A DNA stretch of 64,000 nt from Gadus chalcogrammus. Lineage: Eukaryota; Chordata; Actinopteri; Gadiformes; Gadidae. The stretch covers positions 3,551,813-3,615,812 of the forward strand of contig NC_079412.1 in assembly GCF_026213295.1 (NCBI RefSeq). Direction: 5' to 3'. How positions within the stretch are numbered: the stretch's first letter is position 1; the number at the start of each line of letters is the position of its first letter. Positions 30,201 to 42,200 of the stretch are shown here, piece by piece. A model generated the notes under the pieces. The model saw only the letters and a list, made by a program, of their open reading frames with translations. It searched no databases and had not been told where the DNA came from. The position numbers and the translations under genes were made by a program.

Positions 30201-33200
30201 TGCATAGATAGTCCGGTAACTTGTCAACCCCAGCGTCTTCGTTTTCTAACCAACGTCAACGTCTTTGAAGGACTATTTCTCTGCTGATCAACGCTACGAA
30301 TGCTGCTAACGAATAAATTAAAATGAGTAAAAAGACACACCATGTGAAGTTATTTTTTCGTCTTGGCAAGTAGCCTTGTAATAAGCGGGATGATGTAGTA
30401 TAGAACGTCGCCGGTCATTATCTTAAATAAGCCCCTTCAGGGTGAAGCAAGACACCTCCGCTGCGTGTCGGTCGCCTGTTCGCCCTGTCGGGGCTTATTT
30501 TCCCGATAGTGACCGGCGTTCTATGCATTATATATATGTATATATATTATATATATATAGCAGGGTAGGCCTAAGTAACAAATGTCGGGTTGAAATCGGG
30601 CTCCGGCTCATAATTACAGGGCACAACAAGTAAACCCCCTCGTCAAGTGTCAGTAGCCGCATTGACATAGACACATCTGTTCCGCATAGATTTCTATGCG
30701 GAACAGAAAATGATCATGTATACGCCTCATTCGGAATACAATTATCTGTTCGGCAGATTCTATGCCGAATAGAAGAGGTGGTGTAGTCCGTTTTAATCGC
30801 CATGTATGCACTTATTCCGAATAGATTGAGGTTTAACTTGGAGCAGCCGCAGTAGTTCGCAATTGGTCCACTGAGCTCCGTCAGTACTTTTAAGCACACC
30901 GAACTTCACCGCTGTCAAGGAAAGTGGATTTATTGCCTGATTCACGTCTTTGTTATCACTCCGTAAAAGTAGTCCGGTAAGCGTGTCCGGTTGCTAAGCG
31001 ACGGGACATGGGTGTTTATTAATGACGTGTTCGCGTATCGTAGTGTCCGCGCGCGTCCGAGGTAACTGTAAATGAGTAGGCTACTAGTAGTACTTTTGCA
31101 GGCTGAACGTTAAAATACTTCTTAACTTAGAGAGATGGCAGCTGCAGTAGTTCGCAAATGGACCTTTGAGGATTCCTGGTCACTAAATTCCTGTAAGACC
31201 ACTCTCTCCCACCAGTCTTGGCTGCAGACTCGCATCCAAATTCCTCTTGTTTGCGGCGGAGCTTAAGGTAAATATAAAGATCTGACGAGAAATTGACGTT
31301 GCTGCGCTGTCCTCCTCCTTCTTAATTGAAGGAGCCGGCAGAGAAAAGCTCTCTCCTGCTGTGCTTTCATTAAAATCAAATTTAAAATCCCCGATAGTGA
31401 TAAGACATCCATTATGTCGCTGCCGGTCCAGAGATGTGTCAGGTGTGCGCGAGAGACAGAACGGACACTTTTGTTACTGCCATGTATTACAGTAGCCTAC
31501 ATTCGAAACACATTTTAGGAACAGATCTATGCCGCATAGAAATCTATGCGGATCAGATGTGCCATGTAAACGCGGCTACTAACTTGTTCATTGTCTGTGT
31601 GGGAGGCGGAGTCCTGGCGCAATCGTGTTTACATCCTTTTTATTTAGTGTTTCAATTTTATTTATTGTTTTTGGTGGTGTTTGGTTTTTATTCAAGAGTA
31701 TTTTTTGTTAATAATAGATTGTTTTTGGTTGTTTTGTTAATTTATTCTGGATATTTTAAATGTCTTCCAGACGTCCAGTTCCAGTGTTCATTAAAAATAA
31801 AGGTTTATTGATCTTCGAAAGGGTGTACTTTATCATTATATTAGTTGAAAAACTGCAATATTATCGCTTATCGCAATAATTCCTGGGGCAATTAATCGCC
31901 CAGAAAAATTTGTTATCGTGACAGGCCTATCCGTGTGGTTAATTGCAGTTGCGGTGTTAATTAGCGATGTCAGCTTACTGTTACATTAAACTGTAATCAG
32001 AAAACGCGTTTATATGCTATAGACCAGTGGTTCTCAAACGTTTTATCATGAGTACCACCTTAGAAATTATTTGGCTCTCCAAGTAGCACCGGAATTAAAA
32101 TAAAGTGCGTAGGCCTATAACTACATAGAGTTTACACAGAAGGCATTAATATTAATAATACGATTTATTATTCACATAAATTTACTTGACTGAAGCAACC
32201 AACTGTCTATAACTCCTGTATTGTATTTAAACACTTGCAACGGGATAATACTAACAATTGAACAACTGCTTCAATAGGGCTACCCAGCAAATGGGGATAT
32301 CATCTGGCATATAACATACCAGTCAATCTAGTGAGGTTATTAACAAGTATACTGCATTAAAGCATTCAGAGCACTGAATATTAATTTTAACAACTGCAGT
32401 CAACCAATCATGTGAGGTAAATTGTACTGCATCAAAACATTCAAAGAATTGAACATGAATATTTAAATACTGGAGTCAAACAATCCTGTTATAAGCAATC
32501 ATGCACAGCAAAGAGAGAAATCATGTGTACTGCGAAAACACTGTAATCAAACTATCATGAGTAAGAACAAGTGTATCATAGAAAAACAACGTATTCAGTA
32601 TTAAAAAATACTGCAGTAAGTGCCATAAGGTCAGAATATAAACTATGTTTAGGTTTGAAGGAGAATGTATCTATTGAAAATTAGGCCTATCATGCTTAGT
32701 GAGAGGGGTGTGATGTCTGGGTCGATTGAGGTTAGCTTTAGCCTCAGACTTGGTTCAGTATCCAACCTGCTTCCAGCACACGAGTTGAGGGGGGATGGCA
32801 TCCCCCTTTGGAATTAAAATGATCAAAATCATCCCCCTTCTGAAACAGCCATCCCCCCTTCCCATCCTTTCCAGGATCGAAAACCTCTTTAAGAATGTTT
32901 TCGACTGCCTAGCAGTAGGCATATTGCAGATAGTTAACAACTCTCTCCAGTCAGGCAATTTCCCAAAAGCTTTGAAAACTGCAGTTATTAAACCCCTTTT
33001 AAAAAAGCGGAGCCTAGATGCCTCTATTATTAACAACTACAGACCAATATCAAATCTACCCTTCATAAGTAAAATCATTGAGAAAGTTGTCCTCCAGCAA
33101 CTTAATCACTTCCTGGCATCAACTGGTTGCTGTGACACCTTCCAATCAGGATTTCGACCCCTGCACAGCACTGAGACCGCCCTTATTAAAGTTGTAAACG

Positions 33201-36200
33201 ACATCCGTCTTAACACAGACTCTGGCAAAACCTCAATACTAATGCTACTTGACCTCAGTGCTGCATTCGACACTGTAGACCATACATTACTTCTGGACAG
33301 GTTAGAAAACTGGGTGGGGCTTTCAGGCACCGTCTTCAATTGGTTCAGGTCCTACCTACAAAATAGGAACTACTTTGTTTCCATTGGCGACTTTGTATCA
33401 GAATCAACCAACGTGACATGTGGAGTCCCACAAGGTTCGATCTTAGGACCCTCTTTATTCAACATCTACATGCTCCCACTAGGGCAAATCATGCGAAATA
33501 ACAATATGGACCATCATTGCTATGCTGATGACAAGCAAATCTATGTATCTGCTGTGTCAGTGCATTGAGCAAGTGAAAGAACGGATGTGCCGAAATTTCC
33601 TTCAACTAAATGAGGACAAAAGAGATAATTGTATTTGGTTCTAAAACGGAAAGGCTTAAAGTAACCCAACACCTTCACTCTCTGTCCCTGAAAACCTCAA
33701 TCAAAGCCAGAAATCTAGGGGTTATCATGGATTCAGATTTACATTCCGACAGTCACATCAAATCAGTTACAAAATCGGCATATTATCACCTTAAAAATGT
33801 AGCAAGACTTAGAGGGCTCATGTCCACCGAAGACTTACAAAAACTTGTACATGCCTTTATCAATAGTAAGCTTGATTACTGCAATGGTCTCCTTACAGGT
33901 CTCCCAAAACAAACTCGGAGGAAGCTTCAGCTTGTTCAGAATGCTGCTGCTAGAGTTCTAACAAAGACCAAAAAATTTGATCATATTACACCAATTCTGA
34001 AATCGTTACATTGGCTTCCTGTAGGTCAGAGAATTGATTTTAAAATCATGTTGCTAACCTATAAATCCCTACATGGTTTAGGCCCAAAATATTTAACTGA
34101 TATGCTTCCACTACATCAGCCTTCTAGACCACTAAGAAGCTCTGAGACCAATCTGTTAATTATCCCCAGAGTAAACACAAAACATGGGAAAGCAGGATTT
34201 AGTTACTATGCAACAAATAGCTGGAATAATCTCCCAGAGGATTTAAGACTTGCCCCAACTCTGAGCACCTTTAAAACAAGACTGAAGACTTTTATGCAAT
34301 GTATCTTAAATACATTGCACTTTCTAAAAAGCTTTTTTTAACTTTGCCTTTATTTTCTATTTTAATACAAAAATGCCTTTAACTTTTTATTTTACCCATT
34401 TCTTTGCATATGTTTTTCTTCTACTTATCTATTATTTTATTTAATTGTATGACAACGTTTATATGTGAAGCACTTTGAGTCTGCCTTGTGTATGAAAAGT
34501 GCTATATAAATAAAGTTGCCTTGCCTTGCCTTCAAAAAATCTTTCATACTCTGCGTACCACTAGAGGGCGCTCGCGTACCACCAGTGGTACACGTGCCAC
34601 AGATTGAGAACGGCTGCTATCAACCCTATAGTATCTGTGGTATAAAGTAGGGGTCCAACCGGATCACAAAACTCATGGTTCGGATCGTGTCACGGTTTTT
34701 GAGTCACGGGTCGGATAATTTTCGGACCAACGACAACAATAAAGATAACAAGACAAATGTGACTTTAAATAAAATCTTCAAATGTGTAAAAACAAAATAA
34801 AGTGAACAATTAGGTAATAATCCTGCTTCCTTTAAAGGGAAACTTCACCCATTTCCATTAAGCTTTGTATCGTTAAACCCACTCATATTTTTGAATGGTC
34901 GTGCATCATTACCTTATTTTCTGGAGAGACTGGAGAGTTCCGTATCGATCTCCAACACTTCCTGTTTAAGATGACGCAATATGACGATTTTTGCGTAGAA
35001 ATAAATAGGAAGTGTAAGAGGGGAGGAATCTCGTAAGACTACAAGCAATAGTCCCACCCCCCTATAGGGGGTAGGACCCACTGACCCTACAGACCTATCA
35101 GAGCACTGCCAGTGGGTGGGACTTCACCAGCAGAAACTAACATCCACAGAGGCTATTGATCAAAATGAAGTACAATGCAAAGCTGCAAACTTGTCGCTTT
35201 TCGGCGACAATCGCCGTTTTCTTGGTCAATTTGGTCATTCACGTGAATCGTGTAGAACCGGAGAGTCGTTTTTGGGGGGGGGGGTCCAGAATTGCGAAAA
35301 TTTACTGGATCATTCTTTTAATTGACATTTCTCTGGGCTTATCGGAATCTCAGCACTTGCTTCAGAATCTTTTTTTTATAATTGACATTTCTCTGGGCCA
35401 ATCGGAATCTTGAAGCACACAGCGCCAACTGAGCTCGCCATTGGATGAGACGGTCGCCTGGCTACCGCGCATCCGCATGCGCATGCATGCGGCCAAACAA
35501 CGCAAGAGAGCTTGCGAAACACTCGTCCAGAGGGGTGTTCCACGAACGGAGGTTTAACAAACACTGAGTTAACGCTGAACTCTAGGTTGATTTACCCTAT
35601 GCCGACTAACCCAGAGTTTTCGGTTCCACAGCAGCGGTTATGCATTAGTTCAATCAACTCGGGGTTGGTTAACACAGGGTTGTGCGCGTCCACGCCAAAC
35701 CTAAGAAGACGTGATGTATGAATCATGGAAACTCTGATCGAAATGGCGAAACGGGCCGCTTATTTCAATGAAATGGAACTTCAGGTTCTCCTGGAGAGCT
35801 ATGACGAGGAGAAGGACATTATCACAAGGAAAGGGAACACTAAAGCCTCTGCAACCCGGAGAACCAAAGCCTGGCAGCGGATCGCTGACCGCGTAAATGC
35901 GTTAGTTACACGTCAAAAGCATGATCCTTAATATTTGAGCCATGAATATATAAATATCCCAGTTAAGCATTCTTAAAGATCCTACCACATAACCCCTTTC
36001 TTCTAAAAAAATATGTACTCCGATGGCTTCCAAGCGGTCAGCGGATCAAGTATAAAAATGAAGTAGGCTATAAAAAACATACAAACTGGTAAGCTTTTCC
36101 CACCATCGTATTGGTATAAATTTAAATAAGCCATTTTTTTAAGCCAATCATGAAAAGGCTGACAGTCGGCAGACTGGATCTGGCCCTCAAATTGTTTTGA

Positions 36201-39200
36201 CCCCGGTGGAGGAGCTGTTAATAAACATAAATTCAGGGCGCCCTGGCATGGAGGGGGTACCTGGAGGTAACTACCTCCTCAGAGAGTCAGGGGCCATACC
36301 CCACTGGTTGAATGTAGGTTTTTGTGTTTTCTTGTATTTTAGATTTTTTTTGCCTTCGAAGTAACATGGGTCATCTGAAAGGACTGAGATGTGCTCAGCA
36401 TCTCCAACATTATAGCCTAGATAAAACCACCATTTGCAAAAAAACGGAGGGCTACGCAAATAGTCTGGAGTGTACTGAGGCCAGGTCCTCGATTGGTAGT
36501 GTTGGCTATGTAAGGCTATTTAAATATATTAAAGATTTGCGCGAGAATTTATAGGCCCATCTCTCCACTCCAGCAAAAAGTCATTTGATATGCCAAGATG
36601 TCGAGCCGTGGTCTTATCAATCGCTCCCGGTGGATTGCACGTATAATTTGCGCTCCTATATCAGCAGTTCTCTCATCAAAAGGGCATGCCATTGTGAACA
36701 CATGAAATCTGCGGTGAACGCGGATTAAATACCCAAAACCGGGTTATGTTTCAAACTTAACCTGCGCAAAACCTGCTCCGACCAGGTTTGATTCAGAGCA
36801 TATGTTTCTATAGCAACAAACATACCGTGATCCTTTTGGAACGGAAAACCTAGGGTCACAGCAAACCCTGGGTTAACTTACCCGGTTATGTGATAAAACC
36901 GGCTTTGTGGAACACCCCACAGGCTAACGGTGCGGCCACACCAAACGCGTTACTCGCGTTGGATAACGCGAGTAACGCGCCTAACCTGACGCTTGATCAT
37001 TGTGGGGTGGTTACTCGGTTCAACGCTTCCAACGCGTCAACGCGCCAACGCAGCTAGATGAGTTCATGTCCATGCAAGTGAACGGAGTGTTCCCTCTTCG
37101 TCATAACTATCAAACCAAACAGCCTTCACATTCACCGAGCGAACATTATGAGTAAGTAATAAGTAAGTAAAATGCACATTTCTCGCTAAAAATGTTTCCA
37201 TAAACGCATTTAATGGCGTAACTATGTTACTAAGTGTGTGCCAATTACCGGGGTATCACACTTCTCAGCCTCCCTGGTAAAGTCTACTCCAAGGTGCTGG
37301 AAAGGAGGGTTCGGCCGATCGTCGAACCTCAGATTGAAGAGGAACAATGCGGTTTTCGCCCCGGACGTGGAACTACGGACCAGCTCTTCACTCTCGCAAG
37401 GATCTTGGAGGGGGCCTGGGAGTATGCCCATCCGGTCTACATGTGTTTTGTGGATCTGGAGAAGGCGTATGACCGGGTCCCCCGGGAGAAACTGTGGGAG
37501 GTGCTGCGGGAGTATGGGGTAAGGGGGTCTATCCTCAGGGCCATCCAATCTTTGTACTCCCAAAGCGAGAGCTGTGTTCGTGTTCTCGGCAGCCAGTCAG
37601 TTTCGTTCTCAGTGGGTGCTGGTCTCCGCCAGGGCTGCGCCTTGTCACCAATCCTGTTTGTGATATACATGGACAGGATATCGAGGCGTAGTCGTGGTGG
37701 GGAGGGGTTGCAGTTCGGTGGTCTGAGGATCTCGTCACTGCTTTTTGCAGATGATGTGGTCCTCATTGGATCATCGGCCTGTGACCTTCAGCACTCACTG
37801 GATCGGCTGGCGGCCGAGTGTGAAGCGGCTGGGATGAGGATCAGCACCGCTAAATCTGAGGCCATGACTCTTAGCAGGAAACCGGTGGATTGCTTACTCC
37901 AGGTAGGAAATGAGTCCTTAGCCCAAGTGAAGGAGTTCAAGTACCTCGGGGTCTTGTTCGCGAGTGAGGGTACTATGGAGCGTGAGATTGGCCGGAGAAT
38001 CGGAGCAGCGGGGGCGGTATTGCGTTCGCTTTACCGCACCGTTGTAACGAAAAGAGAGCTGAGCCGCAAGGCAAAGCTCTCGATCTACCGGTCGATCTTC
38101 GTTCCTATCCTCACCTATGGTCATGAGGGCTGGGTGATGACCGAAAGGACGAGATCGCGGGTACAAGCGGCCGAGATGAGTTTTCTCAGAAGGGTGGCTG
38201 GCGTCTCCCTTAGGGATAGGGTGAGAAGCTCAGCCATCCGTGAGGAACTCGGATTAGAGCCGCTGCTCCTTTACTTAGAAAGGAGTCAGCTGAGGTGGTT
38301 CGGGCATCTGGTAAGGATGCCCACTGGGCGCCTTCCTTGGGAGGTGTTTCAGGCACGTCCAGTGGGGAGGAGACCTCGGGGAAGACCCAGGACTAGGTGG
38401 AGAGATTATATCTCAACACTGGCCTGGGAACGCCTCGGGATCCCCCCGTCAGAGCTGGTCAATGTGGCCCGGGAAAGGGAAGTCTGGGGCCCCCTGCTTG
38501 AGCTGCTCCCCCCGCGACCCGACCCCGGATAAGCGGATGAGGATGAGGATATGTTACTATTTCCACCCAGAATAAAGATAGTTGTCGGCCGTGGCTGCGC
38601 TGGAGTCTGAGGTAGGAACCCCAAACGCCGCCGTGTTTGGGTGATGGAGTTTAGATCGGGTTAGATTAAATAATCTCTGATATAAATAACAATAATCGGG
38701 TTAAATAACTTCACATGGTGTGTCTGGTGTGTTTCCAGCATTCGTAGTGTTGATCAGCAGAGAAATAGTCCGCCAAGACGTTGAGGTTGCTTAGCATCCA
38801 GACACTCAGTCCATGCAATGGAACGGAGCGTTCCCTCTTCGTCATAACTATCAAACCAAACATCCTTCACATTCACCGAGCGAACATTATGAAAGTAAAA
38901 TGCACATTTCTCGCAAAAAATGTTTCCATAAACGCATTTAATGGTGTAACTATGTCACTATTTCCACCCAGAATAAAGATAGTTGTCGGCCGTGGCTGCG
39001 CTGGAGTCCGAGGTAGGAAACCCAAACGCCGCCGTGTTTGGGTGAAGAGTTTAGAATAGAATAGAATTGACTTTATTTGTCATTGTGCATTGGATACACA
39101 ACGAAATTTGTTTGTGCAACTGTCACGTTAAAATTGTACCGGGGGCGAAAATTGTACCGGCCTACGTCATCGTTTGTTTACATCCTGACAACCTGACAAC

Positions 39201-42200
39201 CTGCCCTGCAACAGACGACGCGATGCAGAAAACATGTTTCCAAACGACGAAATAACATAATACAGATAGCGGATCGCTATCTGTATTATGATAGATAGCG
39301 ATAACACTTGTTTTTACTTTATATTTGTATTGTATTTAATTGTTTAATCGAAACAATAAAAAAATTTGCCCGCAAAACGGGCGATCGCGTCAAATGACGT
39401 GTCAAATCACGTAGGAAGGTTCTTGAACATTCTAGACTATGAAACCTGCTTAAAACACAAAAGCTAAATTCGATTAAACAATTCAATACAATACAAATAT
39501 AAAGTAAAAACAAGTGTTTTCTAGCGATCCGTTATCTGTATTATGTTTCAAGAACCCTCCTACGTCATTTGACACGATCGCCCGTTTCGCGGGCAAAACA
39601 CAATTTTCGCCCCCAGTACAATTTTAACGTGACACAACCACTAACAAAAGTGCAGTTGTGCTGGGTGGAGGGTAGGAGTGTAGTGTGATTATTAAGTTCT
39701 GTGATGGCCCTGGGGATGAAACTGTTCTGCAGTCTGGAGGTGCGGGCTGTGGTGGCCCGGTAGCGCCTGCCAAAGGGTAGCAGGGTGAAGATCGGGTTAG
39801 ATTAAATAATCTCTGATATAAATAACAATAATCGGGTTAAATAACTTCACATGGTGTGTCTGGTGTGTTTCCAGCATTCGTAGTGTTGATCAGCAGAGAA
39901 ATAGTCCGCCAAGACATTGAGGTTGCTTAGCATCCAGAGACTCTGTCCATGCAAGTGAACGGAGCGTTCCCTCTTCGTCATAACTATCAAACCAAACATC
40001 CTTCACATTCACCGAGCGAACATTATGAAAGTAAAATGCACATTTCTCGCTAAAAATGTTTCCATAAACGCATTTAATAGCGTAACTATGTTACTATTTC
40101 CACCCAGAATAAAGAAAGATGTCGGCCGTATGCTTCTGTCCAAGCTCACTACTCACTGATTGGCCATGTTTCCAAACGACGAAATAACATAATACAGATA
40201 GCGGATCGCTATCTGTATTATGATAGTTACTGCGTTTACGTGCGTAATTACGTGCGTCTGACGCGCCTAACGCCCCTAACGCGACGCTTCATCGCATGTA
40301 ACGCGTCTACGCGCCTATACCAATGGTTCCCTATGCAAAAATGCCGAATTTTGACGCCCCTAACGCGAGTAACGCGTTTGGTGTGGCCGTACCGTAAACA
40401 AAAAAAATTGTTTGTGACAGTTGTAAATAAAATATTTTTTATAAGCCTCAAGGATGTTTTGACATTGATTTTTGATAAAGTATGCTGAGTTTTGTTAAGT
40501 CACGCTCAGACTAGTGTCATTTGCATATTACAATAAAAAAAAAAATCCCCCTGTGACACGGTCACCTTTTTTCCTCTGAGGAGTTTGCAGGACTGACAAT
40601 GGCGGAAGGTACTGGATCTGACAAAGAAGATGGCACCATGCAAAAGTTCACCATTTTGAAAGAAATACAAACAAGGACTAATTCACTGAGTTCACCAACT
40701 AATACTCTTCACTAGAAATGTTGTGTGAAATGAAAAGACAGCACCAAATTAGAATTTTATTTTATTATTCGACTACATATAGGACCCAATTTCAATACAT
40801 ATTCATGCCTCCACCGGTGAAATGCTCCTTTAAGCATAGTCAATATTAAAAAAAAAAATGCAATCTGAGGCATTATTCCTTCTTCTTCTTAACATGGATA
40901 GTAAATAATCCCTAACCCTGGATTTACAATTCAGGATGTCTGCATTGCCTGGGGAGAGTTTAGAGTCTACCCTCTCCCAAGGAAATGCAGACATCCTCAT
41001 CTTTTTTTTTTTTTTTTTTTTCATCAAGTATGGTAGCGAAATACAGTTTCTGTCGTTTTATTTGGCATTTTGTAAATCCATTGATTTTGGTTGGGAGACT
41101 CATTGCTCATTGCAAAGGAGGTTGGTTGTAGTGTTTTCGCTCGGTTCTAGCCCTACTGTTGTTACGGAGAACCGAGCGAAAAGACTACAACCAAACATAA
41201 ACATGACCAGTTCCCGTTTCAATGGGCTTTACGGAACGCCAAATAATACACAACAGAAACTGTAGCCGTTTCTCAATACCAAGTACGCGAACTGCGGACT
41301 CGTGGACTTGGAAGTTCGCACTTGGCAAGTCCGGACTTCCATGTACAAACCTCAGAGGCCGGGAGTACGCACCTGCAATTGGAACAGCAGCGGTCTCGAA
41401 GACGTCACTACCTCAGCTCGTCTGTTAACTGTGCTACGGCCTCATGTAGGCATATACTACTGAACAATATATACAAATTATATAAAACAAAACACCAGCC
41501 TCTTTCGTTTTAAAATAGTATGTTAATATTTTGAATTAATATAAATGAAAAGTTATGCGTATTCACATGGCACAACAGCTGTACCCTACATATAAACAAT
41601 CAGTGGCTTGAAAAAGATTGTATGAAATTGCCGTTTCTCAATGTTCCTATATAGCCTTTTCCGGATTTCCGTTGCCGTTGCGATGGGTTTCCTCTATCAG
41701 CGATTTATACAATACAAAACAAATGATGTTAAACAAAACCCCTCTTTCATTTCAAATAATATCATGTAAATATTTTGAATGAATAGGCCTCCATTTTTGT
41801 TATACTTTTAAAATGTTCCTATATAGTACGATTATTTCAAAATGAAAATAACCCTCCCTCTCCCGTCATGGGGGTAGCCCGTGTTACCAGATTGGGTGGG
41901 AAATCTGGCCCAATCTGGCAACACTAGCGGAGGCGTCACTAAACGATCCTAAGCAGTTTTATTTCAGAGTGCAGCAAAAAGCTCCGCTGCACAGGAACTT
42001 CAGAAATGCTTGAGAATATGTAACTTGTGTGGACGCTACCGCATTACTTGGTCAATAAAAGAGCTACTTAAAAGTTATTTGATTCAGAAAAAAGCTATTT
42101 GTTGATCGTTTTGCGGGTAGCTAGATGGTACTCACTGAACTTTGCATTGATGATGAAGATATTCCTGTTTTTCACCTCCAATACGACAACGTTGTTAATC

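Larger units (their letters stand above)
29985..31929. mobile_element. hAT-type element carrying nested insertions
   Basis: Termini TAGGCCTGTCACGATA and TATCGTGACAGGCCTA with exact 8-bp duplication TCCGTGTG (29977-29984 and 31930-31937). Subterminal AATAAATCAATTAATTGCG matches its mirror at the other end. Inside are a second copy of the 3120-3830 repeat (30095-30618) and a long-TIR element (about 30624-31588). No transposase ORF. Confidence 0.9.
36928..40394. mobile_element. Harbinger (H3 family) compound MITE with tandem internal copies
   Basis: Termini CGGTGCGGCCACACC and GGTGTGGCCGTACCG with target duplication TAA (36925-36927 and 40395-40397). A core (GTCATAACTATCAAACCAAA, CACCGAGCGAACATTATG, GCGTAACTATGTTACTATTT) occurs three times (37100, 38842 and 39978), so the interior is partly tandemly repeated. 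Insertions include a LINE (37233-38549) and a foldback element (39122-39633). The GGAAACCCAAACGCCGCC segment codes the KPKRRRVWV start of the H3 transposase. Confidence 0.85.

Noticed and set aside
37222..38624. Other long ORFs overlapping the LINE RT on both strands
   Set aside because: Only the 37234-38532 frame shows RT motifs; the rest are shadows of its high GC content.
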